Assembly (NCBI GenBank): GCA_018896525.1
Contig: JAHIMR010000048.1
Location: forward strand, 124,001-188,000
DNA from: Actinomycetota bacterium
GTDB lineage: Bacteria; Actinomycetota; Geothermincolia; Fen-727; Anoxymicrobiaceae
Reading direction: 5' to 3'
Length of the DNA stretch: 64,000 nt
Program-made: the position numbers and the translations under genes
Shown: one piece after another, positions 1 through 7,345 of the stretch
How positions within the stretch are numbered: the stretch's first letter is position 1
Layout: every line of letters begins with the position of its first letter
Notes under the pieces: model-generated
What the model saw: the letters and a program-made list of their open reading frames with translations, nothing else
The model's database searches: none
Told to the model about the DNA's origin: nothing

Positions 1-440
1 ATGCCGTTCTTCTCGCAGTAATCGAGTATTGCGGCGATGGGGGTGTCGTGCTCTACGTGGCCCGCCTTTCTATCGGGAACCTCGCTCTTCTTCTCTTCTG
101 CCACCTCGAATCCGACGCCGTCGCTGGTCCCCGCGTCGGTGGTCACGGTCACCTTGTACTGGCCCGCCTTTATGTCGGTTGGGACCTTTATCTTGGCCTT
201 GACGTCGGACCACTCTTCCACGGTCGCTGTTACCGTCCCGAACTCAACGGTACTGTCGCCTTGAGTATCTCCGAAGGACGAGCCGCTCAGCGTCACCTCG
301 GTACCCGGCTCGCCGCTCGATGGGGTGATTGAGGATATCACCGCAATTTCACTCCCGCCACACCCACATCCGGCAAGGGCGGCTACCATGGCTATAGCGC
401 ATGCCGCAGCCATCAGAATGAATGCTTTCCCCTTTCTCAT
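1..440 (-). CDS. IPT/TIG-domain lipoprotein, 3' end beyond window
   Basis: The frame is open from an ATG at 440 to the window edge, so about 146 N-terminal residues are visible and the C-terminus is missing. An ideal ribosome site (GGAGGTCTTC) directly precedes the ATG. The N-terminus is a lipoprotein signal: a basic MRKGK, a hydrophobic stretch, then a lipobox ending LAGC at about residue 26, so the mature protein should be lipid-anchored outside the membrane. Residues 33-110 look like an IPT/TIG immunoglobulin-like fold (ITPSSGEPGTEVTLSGSSF, then a beta-rich stretch). Such domains are usually adhesive or structural spacers, and the effector part would lie to the left. It follows the NlpC/P60 gene on the same strand after a terminator-like hairpin, so it is probably a separate unit. 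Confidence 0.75.
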   Translation of the reverse strand, partial: MRKGKAFILMAAACAIAMVAALAGCGCGGSEIAVISSITPSSGEPGTEVTLSGSSFGDTQGDSTVEFGTVTATVEEWSDVKAKIKVPTDIKAGQYKVTVTTDAGTSDGVGFEVAEEKKSEVPDRKAGHVEHDTPIAAILDYCEKNG

Positions 441-493
441 GAAGACCTCCCTCTTGAACCACAGACCGGCTTCCTGTTACTCCAAAAACAGAA

Positions 494-530
494 GGCCCGG
501 ATCCTTCAACTTGGTAAAAAGATCCGGGCC
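494..530 (-). terminator. Rho-independent terminator after the NlpC/P60 gene
   Basis: Ten-base perfect arms (GGCCCGGATC at 494-503 and GATCCGGGCC at 521-530) flank a 17-base loop. Read on the minus strand, the hairpin is followed by a T-rich TTCTGTTTTT. It lies about 95 bases past the stop of the gene ending at 624 and before the lipoprotein start at 440. It could also act as a leader element for the lipoprotein gene. Confidence 0.6.
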
Positions 531-623
531 CTGCTGCTCCGCAACAGCCCCCTTTCAACTACCAACCACACTGTAAATATTATTCGCAATTACACAGAGC
601 GATTCCTGCCTGGGGCTCCAACA

Positions 624-1781
624 TCAGGGCCTGACCGCGCCGCAGAAATCGCCGCGTTCCGACAATGGCGCCACCTCCACCAACTCGCCCGTCTGTGGCG
701 CGTGGATATACTGACCGTCACCGATGTATATCCCCACATGTCCCCACCCGTGGAACGCGACTATATCTCCCGGCTGAAGTTCCGGCTCCGGTACGGGGTC
801 GCCGCAACGGGCCTGGGAGTACGAGCTATGCGTAATATCCACACCCCCACCGACCTTGTAGCAGAACTGGGTGAGGCCGCTGCAATCGAATGCGTCCGGG
901 CCGGACGCCCCACTGCTGTACGGCTTGCCTAGCTGGCCGAAGGCGACGTGGACCACCCTGGTCTCCAGGTCCTTGGAACACGATTGACCGTACATCGTCC
1001 GGGCGGCCACTATCGGTCTGTCCGACTCGACTACCGTCGCCACGTTATAACCGATCACATGGTCTCCCACGTCAATGGATACCCTGGTCGCCGCTTCCAG
1101 CGACACGCTGGTGGAAACAACCTCCCGGTCCGTCTGGAAAACCACACTCGCCTCTGCGTCCTCCTTGCCGGGATTGTGGAGGAGTATCCAGGTGTCGTAT
1201 ATCGAGCCGACAGCCGCCCCTTCGGCGAAGTACCACGTCCTGCTGGTCTCGTTGGAACCGGAGGAACTGTGCGCCCACTCGCCGCCAGCCCCGTACATCG
1301 TCCTGGAGGCGACTACCGGCAGGTCCGAGGTAACAATCGTGGCAACGTTGTAGGTGCATACGTGTTCTCCCACGTTTACCGATGTCCGGGAAGCCGGCCC
1401 GACCTTGATGGCCACGGGCCCGACGACACCGCTATCGGTGTGGAACGTGAGCTCCACATCGGCCCCGTCCTCTCCGTGGTTATACAGCAGTATCCACGTC
1501 TGGTATCCGCCGGCGGTTGCGCCCTCCGCGAAGTACCAGGTCCTGGCCGGGCTGTTGACGCCGCTGTCGCTATGAGCCCACTGGCTCGATCCCTCAGGGG
1601 CTTCCTGCGCCGCGGCATCAGGCGCCAGCATGAGCAATCCCACCGATATCAGTAACGCCAGCAAGACAGAGATGAAGATAAGTATAAAGCCGATATTTCT
1701 CTTGCTTCCACGGGCCGGGCCCATCTCGTTACTCTTCCTTCGCCTCGATAATCGTGTCCCTGTGTGAAATTCGCTCTCCAC
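624..1781 (-). CDS. Secreted NlpC/P60 cell-wall peptidase with two W-Y-F-A-E-G repeats
   Basis: 385 residues from a GTG start preceded by AAAGGCGG. Residues 29-58 form one hydrophobic signal-anchor ending in an AAAQE cleavage-like site. Two tandem repeats follow at about 66-164 and 168-265, each beginning W-A-H-S, carrying TWYFAEGA and TWILL, and ending in a T-M-Y-G box. The C-terminal 115 residues are an NlpC/P60 domain with the full triad: Cys300 in DCSG, His348 in GHVGIYIG and His360 in YIHAP. This family cleaves the peptide stems of peptidoglycan. The repeats probably bind or space the enzyme on the cell surface, which is inference. The same repeat type occurs in the glycoside hydrolase ending at 7346. 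Confidence 0.88.
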   Translation of the reverse strand: MESEFHTGTRLSRRRKSNEMGPARGSKRNIGFILIFISVLLALLISVGLLMLAPDAAAQEAPEGSSQWAHSDSGVNSPARTWYFAEGATAGGYQTWILLYNHGEDGADVELTFHTDSGVVGPVAIKVGPASRTSVNVGEHVCTYNVATIVTSDLPVVASRTMYGAGGEWAHSSSGSNETSRTWYFAEGAAVGSIYDTWILLHNPGKEDAEASVVFQTDREVVSTSVSLEAATRVSIDVGDHVIGYNVATVVESDRPIVAARTMYGQSCSKDLETRVVHVAFGQLGKPYSSGASGPDAFDCSGLTQFCYKVGGGVDITHSSYSQARCGDPVPEPELQPGDIVAFHGWGHVGIYIGDGQYIHAPQTGELVEVAPLSERGDFCGAVRP

Positions 1782-2068
1782 TTAAGACCACCGCCTTTCC
1801 GGTACGTGTCCCTCTCCGTCTCCCATGTTCCTTCACAGGCGCAAGCGTGCGTTGATAAGGTAATTGGGAATCGTCATGGATTCTTTGGGGTGTGACGCCT
1901 GCCCTGGGGTACTAAACGTAAGTGTATGGCCCTTACAACACTATGTGCTGTGCCTCACTCACCTCCGCTTAGTCCGTTCATTCGCTGTCTTCTCGTATTC
2001 AACTTTTTCTGCCAGCGTCCACAGTATTCGCCCCTGTTACGGTCTATCCCTTCATCGAAAACCTCCAA

Positions 2069-2130
2069 TTACCAATATCTGCCATCTTTCTTGCGTTTTG
2101 TACCAGGTACAATCTTGCGTTCTTGCGTTA
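2069..2130. repeat. REP-like palindromic repeat, upstream copy flanking the RAYT gene
   Basis: About 60 bases that recur in the same orientation at 2893-2951, on the other side of the transposase gene. Each copy starts TTACCAATAT and contains an imperfect palindrome whose arms read CTTGCGTT / AACGCAAG around a GTACC-GGTAC core. Confidence 0.75.
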
Positions 2131-2157
2131 TGCTTGCATTGCTTGTAGAGTATGCTC

Positions 2158-2883
2158 ATGGGACGAGAACCACGAGTCCAGCTCCCAGGCGCTTTCTATC
2201 ATGTGATGTCCCGGGGGACCTTGAAGCAGAAGATATTCATCAGAAACGAAGACCGCCTCGATTTTCTTGGGAAGCTTGCCGAGGTGATCAGCAAATACGA
2301 ATGGTGCTGCTACGCTTACTGCCTGATGGACAACCATTATCACCTGCTTATCGAGACGCCTCGGACAAATCTCTCCGAAGGGATGCACAAGCTCCTCAAC
2401 TACTACTGCAAACGCTTCAACTGGAGGCACGGTGGGGTGGGCCATGTCATACAGGGACGCTTCATATCACCAATTGTCGAGCGTGAAGAACACCTGATGG
2501 AGATTATCAGGTATACAGCCCTCAACCCCGTCAAGGGCGGCCTGGTCAGCGAGCCGGGCCAGTGGAGGTGGAGCAGTTACAGGGCTATATGCGGCCTCGC
2601 CCCCGCCCCATGGTTCCTCGATGTCAACTTCACCCTGGGCATCTTCGGCAACGACACCGAGATGGCCCGTAAGGAGTATATTCGTTTTGTCGCTGAAGGC
2701 CTGCTCATTGACCAGGCGAATCGAATACCGCTGCCTGACCTCTTTCTGGGAATAAGGGACAAGTACCAAAGAAACAATGCTATGCGTTTCGCTTACTTCG
2801 AGCAGGGCTATACGATGACGAAGATAGCTGCCTACCTGAAACTAAGCCTATCGGCAGTAAGCAGAGCTATCAATAAGGAATAG
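2158..2883 (+). CDS. REP-associated tyrosine (Y1) transposase, RAYT
   Basis: About 241 residues from the ATG at 2158; an in-frame ATG six bases earlier is an alternative, and neither has a strong ribosome site. The N-terminus PRVQLPGAFYHVMSRG is the standard RAYT opening. The HUH metal site is His60-Tyr-His62 in DNHYHLLIE, and the catalytic tyrosine is Tyr82 or Tyr83 in NYYCKRFN. ALNPVKGGLV and WRWSSY are family hallmarks. A C-terminal helix-turn-helix (MTKIAAYLKLSLSAVSRAI) follows. RAYT enzymes are single-strand DNA nickases thought to spread REP palindromes. Direct repeats containing such palindromes flank this gene, and a related perfect palindrome lies at 4107. It looks intact. Confidence 0.93.
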   Translation: MGREPRVQLPGAFYHVMSRGTLKQKIFIRNEDRLDFLGKLAEVISKYEWCCYAYCLMDNHYHLLIETPRTNLSEGMHKLLNYYCKRFNWRHGGVGHVIQGRFISPIVEREEHLMEIIRYTALNPVKGGLVSEPGQWRWSSYRAICGLAPAPWFLDVNFTLGIFGNDTEMARKEYIRFVAEGLLIDQANRIPLPDLFLGIRDKYQRNNAMRFAYFEQGYTMTKIAAYLKLSLSAVSRAINKE

Positions 2884-2892
2884 CTTTGCTTC

Positions 2893-2951
2893 TTACCAAT
2901 ATTTGGCATCTTTCTTGCGTTTTGTACCCGGTACTATCTTGCGTTTTGTTA
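2893..2951. repeat. REP-like palindromic repeat, downstream copy flanking the RAYT gene
   Basis: Direct repeat of 2069-2130 with a few substitutions. Its last bases supply the TAA stop of the nitronate monooxygenase gene ending at 2949. Confidence 0.75.
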
Positions 2952-4004
2952 GGTTTGGTTGCTTATTTTGGCGGAAAGGCTGTTTATGGTGGCCTCTGCT
3001 TCTTTGACAGTCCTGTCGATGAGCTCTTCTACTGTTGGCACGTCCGTCAGGAGTCCTGTCACCTGGCCAACCGGCAGCACACCGTCTTTCACATTCCCGT
3101 CTTCGGTGGCCATACGGATGCGCTTGAAGGCGTTGGCCATAAAGGCAAGCTGCATCGCGTTGTTCCAGCCGGAGGCCAGAACGCCGATAAATAGCTTCCA
3201 GTAGGGGACCCCTATCTGCCTGGCGATGGCGTAGGAGTTGGGTATTGCCTTGAGCATCTGTATTGGTCCTAACCCCTGCTTGATCGCGTCGCGGGCCCCG
3301 TCGGTATCCAGGACCCTGCACCAGAGGCCGTCGAACCGCTTGGAGTAGAGCGTGTCGTGTACGTCTCTATCTATGGAGAGCTGCTTGAAGTTCTCATGCA
3401 GGGGGCTTTCCCTGGTCGTCATCATCCTGGTCCCCATGGCGACCCCTTCCGCGCCTAGCGCGAGGGCCGCGGCAAGCCCCCTCCCGTCACCAACACCGCC
3501 GGCGGCAATCACCGGGATGTCCAGCGCGGAAGCGATGCTTGGTACCAGGCAGAACGTAGTGGGCGCCTCGCCGTGGGCCGCCGCCTCGTTCCCGGTCACT
3601 ATGACCGCGTGGCAACCGTACTCCTGTGCCCTGACCGCATGGCGTTTCCTGGTTACCGTGGCCACCACCTTGCCGCCGTACTCGTTGGCCGCCTGTACTA
3701 TCCAGTCGCCCTTGCCCAGCGCGAAGTTTATCACCGGGACCTTCTCCTCAAGGAGCACCAGGGCGTTGTCGGCCGCGCCGGGAAAGAGAAGCGTAGCATT
3801 GGCCCCAAACGGCTTGTCAGTCTTCGCCTTGATCTCCCGGACGGCACTCCTGGTCTGCTCGACGTCCAGGGCACCGGTTGCCAGAATCCCCAGGCCGCCG
3901 GCGTTAGACACCGCGGCCACCATGTCCGGCACGCTGATCCAACTCATGCCCGACAGGATTATCGGGTGCTGGATGCCAAACAATTCGGTTATGCGCGTTT
4001 TCAT
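2949..4004 (-). CDS. Nitronate monooxygenase / FabK-like flavoprotein
   Basis: 351 residues with a good ribosome site (GGAAGGAG) before the ATG. It is a TIM-barrel FMN enzyme of the nitronate monooxygenase (2-nitropropane dioxygenase) family. The N-terminal PIILSGMSWIS and GGLGILATG and the phosphate-binding AAGGVGDGRG near residue 168 are visible, followed by GTRMMTTRES. The family oxidises alkyl nitronates, and close relatives act as enoyl-ACP reductases; sequence alone does not separate the two. It stands alone between the RAYT unit and a separate operon. Its stop codon is formed inside the repeat at 2893-2951, so the repeat landed at or created the 3' end. Confidence 0.85.
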   Translation of the reverse strand: MKTRITELFGIQHPIILSGMSWISVPDMVAAVSNAGGLGILATGALDVEQTRSAVREIKAKTDKPFGANATLLFPGAADNALVLLEEKVPVINFALGKGDWIVQAANEYGGKVVATVTRKRHAVRAQEYGCHAVIVTGNEAAAHGEAPTTFCLVPSIASALDIPVIAAGGVGDGRGLAAALALGAEGVAMGTRMMTTRESPLHENFKQLSIDRDVHDTLYSKRFDGLWCRVLDTDGARDAIKQGLGPIQMLKAIPNSYAIARQIGVPYWKLFIGVLASGWNNAMQLAFMANAFKRIRMATEDGNVKDGVLPVGQVTGLLTDVPTVEELIDRTVKEAEATINSLSAKISNQT

Positions 4005-4106
4005 GCGACACTCCTTCCGTTAGTTACAGACCGTGCCAGATTATATCTCATTACGGGCAGGGGACCATGAGCACCGGCTGTTCGCCGGCAGCACCTGAAA
4101 CGAAGA

Positions 4107-4141
4107 AAACGCAAGATGGTACCTGGTACCATCTTGCGTTT
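4107..4141. repeat. Perfect REP-like palindrome
   Basis: Two 17-base perfect arms around a single central T. The left arm is AAACGCAAGATGGTACC. It has the same core (GGTACC-N-GGTACC) and outer arms (AACGCAAG) as the repeats flanking the RAYT gene. It sits just past the stop of the glycosidase gene ending at 4154, where it may also terminate transcription because the minus-strand hairpin is followed by TTTTCTT. Confidence 0.75.
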
Positions 4142-4153
4142 CTTGGACGCCGG

Positions 4154-5446
4154 CTAGCGGCAGCGGTCGACCATGTCGACCACCAGGGTGGACCAGCCGT
4201 AGGCCTTCCCACCGTATCCCCTGCCTGTCCTGGAGTTGAAGAACTCCCGGTAGCCCTCGCGCAGGACCATCTCCGCGGTGCGGCGGGTCAGCTCGGCGGC
4301 CTCCTCCCGGTAGCCGTACTCCAGCAGCCCCACTGCTACCATCCAGTTCATGTTCACCCAGGTCCCGCCACGCCAGAGCATCGGCAGCGACCACGGCTTC
4401 CACCCGGGTCGCTCCCTGGGGTCGTCCGCCGTGACAAAGCTCAACGGGCTGGTCGTCCAGAACCGGTCATCGTTCAGGACGTGCTCCTTCACCAGCCGGG
4501 CCGCCTTGTCCGACGAGATCAAGCCGGTGAATAGAGGCAGGACCGACGACAGGGTCCCGGTGTGGCTCTTCCGTACTTCGCCGTCCTTCAGATAGCGGCT
4601 CAGGAAGATGCCCGCGTCCTCGTCCCAGCATAGTTCCTCCATGCGCGATGCAACTGCCGCCGCCCTTTCCTTGAACTCCCCGGCCCGGCCCTCGTTGCCA
4701 AGCTCCCCGTATATCTCGCCTACCGCGCGCAACGACAGGCACAGAAGCGAGTTGTTACAGAGATCCTCGACCACGAACAGGCCCAGGTCCGTGATACGCT
4801 CCAGGTCGTTTCCCACACGGCGGTACTCCCGGATCTCGCGGGCGAGCTCTACGCCGTACAGGAGCAGCCCCAGGGGGCGCTCGCCCCTGACGTCCATCAC
4901 CTCGTCGTACACAGGGGACTCGTCGGTGCCCGACTCCATGCAGTTGATGATAGCGGTCAGGCCGTGGCCCAGAAGGTCCCGGCTGTACTGTGCGTACTCC
5001 ATCTCAGCGGTTAAAAACGGCAGCACCTTCTCGAGGAACGCCCGGTTCCCGGTCCGTCGGTACACCTCAAGTGCGCAGAAAGGCCCGGCGGAGGGTTGTG
5101 TGGACAGGATGGCCCGGCCGTCAGGGCCGACCCAGCCACCCCGGTAACAGATGAACCGCCAGGCCGGCCCCGGCTTCTCCCAGCAGACCAGGTGGGGGAC
5201 ACGCCCATCCTCGTACTGCTTGCTGTAGAGCGAGAAGAACTCCCGCTCGGCGCGCTCTGGCCAGAAACGTGCTGCCACTAGTGCCTGAAAGGCGGAGTCC
5301 CAGTAGCACTGGAATGGATACTTCCTCCCGTCTGGCAGGAAGACCCGGTGCTCCCCGTAGGCCCGGTCGGTAGCCAGGAGAACCTCCCGCGCCATACGCA
5401 CGAGCCTTTGTCGCTCTCCCGCGGCCACCGTCGACGCCATCCCCAT
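4154..5446 (-). CDS. GH63-like (MGH1-type) alpha-glycosidase
   Basis: 430 residues with GGGAGG six bases before the ATG. It is an (alpha/alpha)6-barrel enzyme of the type that hydrolyses alpha-glucosides such as mannosyl- or glucosylglycerate, trehalose-like sugars or glucan ends. FQCYWDSAFQ near residue 45 is the entry motif. The acid is Asp175 in ESGTDESP and the base is Glu401 in EFFNSRTGRGYGG, followed by KAYGWST; both match the GH63 pattern. WRGGTWVNMNW lies at about 359. There is no signal peptide, so it acts in the cytoplasm. It is the last gene of a three-gene unit with the membrane protein and SDR upstream (28-base gap). Substrate unknown. Confidence 0.85.
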   Translation of the reverse strand: MGMASTVAAGERQRLVRMAREVLLATDRAYGEHRVFLPDGRKYPFQCYWDSAFQALVAARFWPERAEREFFSLYSKQYEDGRVPHLVCWEKPGPAWRFICYRGGWVGPDGRAILSTQPSAGPFCALEVYRRTGNRAFLEKVLPFLTAEMEYAQYSRDLLGHGLTAIINCMESGTDESPVYDEVMDVRGERPLGLLLYGVELAREIREYRRVGNDLERITDLGLFVVEDLCNNSLLCLSLRAVGEIYGELGNEGRAGEFKERAAAVASRMEELCWDEDAGIFLSRYLKDGEVRKSHTGTLSSVLPLFTGLISSDKAARLVKEHVLNDDRFWTTSPLSFVTADDPRERPGWKPWSLPMLWRGGTWVNMNWMVAVGLLEYGYREEAAELTRRTAEMVLREGYREFFNSRTGRGYGGKAYGWSTLVVDMVDRCR

Positions 5447-5474
5447 TTTTACCTCCCGCTTCCGGCCGGGCGTG

Positions 5475-5864
5475 CTACTCCTCCTCCGTGCCCGCGTGCC
5501 AGGCGGAACGGAACGGCCTGGTCTTCTCCTCGAGCGAGAACGGCCATAGCAAGCCCCCCTGGTCCGGGGCCCTCCCGAAGAGGACGCGGGCGCGCTCGGC
5601 TCCCCACCCGAACCAGCGGGGGTAAGCCAGCACTATGAACAGCGCTATCCACCCGTTCACCTCCGTAGTCACCCAGCCCACTCCCCACGGCTCGATGACG
5701 TCGAATGCGCAGAGTACAGCGTTCAGCCAGAACACCGCTATCACCGCCGTGGAGAGCGCGACGTAGATGTCGGGGTAATCCCACCGCCACATCTTTGCGT
5801 AGAGGCACGCTATCACGAACCCGATGAGTACGAGCACCGGGATATCCAGAATACAGAGACTCAC
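5475..5864 (-). CDS. Small membrane protein of unknown function
   Basis: 129 residues from a GTG that immediately follows the TAA of the upstream SDR gene. The SDR's last codons supply the ribosome site (GGGGGTGG), so translation is coupled. Three hydrophobic segments are visible at about residues 5-23, 34-54 and 68-84, followed by a hydrophilic tail of about 40 residues. I do not recognise the family. Its position between an SDR and a glycosidase suggests it belongs to the same lipid or glycolipid task, but that is inference only. Confidence 0.7.
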   Translation of the reverse strand: MSLCILDIPVLVLIGFVIACLYAKMWRWDYPDIYVALSTAVIAVFWLNAVLCAFDVIEPWGVGWVTTEVNGWIALFIVLAYPRWFGWGAERARVLFGRAPDQGGLLWPFSLEEKTRPFRSAWHAGTEEE

Positions 5865-6938
5865 TTACAGCCACCCCCTGTCCTTGCACCAGGTGATGTA
5901 CTCCCAGAGGCCCTTGCGGGGATCCTGGTAGGTGAACTCGAACCCGGTGTCCTTCAGCTTCTGGTTGGAGAACTCGTAGTGGTGCGTAATATACTCGACC
6001 ATCGGAACATCTATCTTGGGTCTTACCCCTTTGGCACGCGCCCTGCGGTCCAACCGGCGCACGAGCTTGAGTCCGATGTTCGCGCCCGCCTTGTACAGCG
6101 GCCACCAGATGGGCACTCTCACCCAACGCTCCATCCCCAGGGCTCCGAAGAGAAACTCCATCAACTCGACCTGCGGGACGCAGTCACTCAAGACGTTGTA
6201 CGCCTCCCCCTCGGCCTCGTCACGCTCGGCAAGATAGAGGGCGGCCCTGGTGAGGTCCGTCACGTGGACCGAGGGGAACGTGAGGGCGTGTTTCTTCGGG
6301 AACAGGGATATCGCAACTCCCGTACCCATCTTCTCCAGCGCGTAGAGGATGTGATAGACCCCGTAGGTATGGCGCGGGCCGTAGATGGGGCCGGGGCGCA
6401 CCACGGTGAGCGGCAGACCACGCTCGGCGTGAAGCTCCCACATGACCTCCTCCTGAGCCGCCTTGGACTTGCAGTACAGGTTTGTGGGGTTGTGTGGGGC
6501 GTCCTCGTCTATCGCGAAATCGTCCTGTTCCCCGTAGACGCCCTCGGTGCTCCACAGTATGAACCTGCCGACCCCTTTCTCCGCCGCCGCCTCGCCCAGG
6601 TTCCTCGCCCCGGTCACGTTCACCTTGTGCAGCTCGTCCCACTGGGCAAAGTAATCGTATAGAGAGGCCACGTGAAACACGGCGTCGTACTGCCGGTCGA
6701 ACAACGGTAACAGGCTTTCCTTGTCGGTAAGGTCCGCCGTCACGAACCTGGAAGCGATCCGCTGTGAGTAACCCTCGAAGTAACTCGGGTGTAGTTTTCC
6801 TTCTTCGCAGTAGTAGGAGCCGCGCTCCTCCCGCCTGATATCGGTAGCCACCACCTCCCATCCCTGGCTGAAGAGGTACTCGACCATGTGCGTGCCGGTG
6901 AAACCGTTGGCTCCGGTTACCAGCGCTCTCTTCTCCAT
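5865..6938 (-). CDS. Extended SDR, NAD-dependent epimerase / 3-beta-HSD-like
   Basis: 357 residues from the ATG at 6938 (GGGGGTGG upstream); an in-frame start 39 bases further out would precede the domain needlessly. The nucleotide-binding motif GANGFTGTH is at residues 8-16 and the catalytic Tyr/Lys at YCKSK, after the WSTEGVYG serine strand. Similarity in style to 3-beta-hydroxysteroid dehydrogenase/isomerase proteins (WRVRVPIWWPLY region, C-terminal FEFTYQDP) suggests a lipid or sugar alcohol substrate. It is the first gene of the operon. A related but clearly distinct SDR lies at 9561 on the other strand and shares the VFHVASLYDY / LFHTASLYDY and C-terminal features. Confidence 0.85.
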   Translation of the reverse strand: MEKRALVTGANGFTGTHMVEYLFSQGWEVVATDIRREERGSYYCEEGKLHPSYFEGYSQRIASRFVTADLTDKESLLPLFDRQYDAVFHVASLYDYFAQWDELHKVNVTGARNLGEAAAEKGVGRFILWSTEGVYGEQDDFAIDEDAPHNPTNLYCKSKAAQEEVMWELHAERGLPLTVVRPGPIYGPRHTYGVYHILYALEKMGTGVAISLFPKKHALTFPSVHVTDLTRAALYLAERDEAEGEAYNVLSDCVPQVELMEFLFGALGMERWVRVPIWWPLYKAGANIGLKLVRRLDRRARAKGVRPKIDVPMVEYITHHYEFSNQKLKDTGFEFTYQDPRKGLWEYITWCKDRGWL

Positions 6939-7044
6939 CAGACCACCCCCGTCTTGCTGAACGCTTTCCCCCGCCATCTCTCGGTTACTGAATGGTTTGA
7001 CCGTCCCGGCGAGAATATAAAGTATCCAGGGTGATTGGTCAACT

Positions 7045-7335
7045 TGTGCACGCCCCGGGCTATTGCATAATGCACGTCCGGGGCCAGGCCCCTAAGGTGC
7101 GTAATGCACGTCCGGGGCCAGGCCCCTAAGGTGCGTTTTGGGGAGGTAGGGGTCACGCCCCGGGCTATTGCATAACAGACGTCGTCTTGGTTGGGGATTC
7201 CAACGGCAACAGCCCGGGGATGGCCGGCGGTTGTCTTGCGTTATCGTGTGTTCACGTGGTGCCAGGCACCGGCGTTGCATTATAGCGAGCGGTTTGGGCG
7301 GAGAGTCCAACGGCAACACCTGAGCCAGGCACCTT
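7045..7335. repeat. Intergenic repeat cluster: 34-bp tandem duplication plus dispersed hairpin repeat
   Basis: No gene is visible from 6939 to 7345. A 34-base unit (starting AATGCACGTCC and holding the palindrome GGGGCCAGGCCCC) occurs twice in tandem at 7069-7102 and 7103-7136. CGCCCCGGGCTATTGCATAA occurs twice, near 7051 and 7157. The stretch from about 7155 to 7222 (GGGCTATTGC ... GCAACAGCCC hairpin) is one copy of the dispersed repeat also found at 25874, 32717 and 47691. A short palindrome GGTGCC-A-GGCACC lies at 7258. Confidence 0.7.
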
Positions 7336-7345
7336 CGGGTGGCGA

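Noticed and set aside
1926-2486. Plus-strand gene before and across the RAYT start
   Set aside because: It has no ribosome site, overlaps the RAYT gene in another frame and runs through the flanking repeat.
7069-7136. CRISPR array
   Set aside because: Only two directly abutting copies, no spacers and no cas genes.
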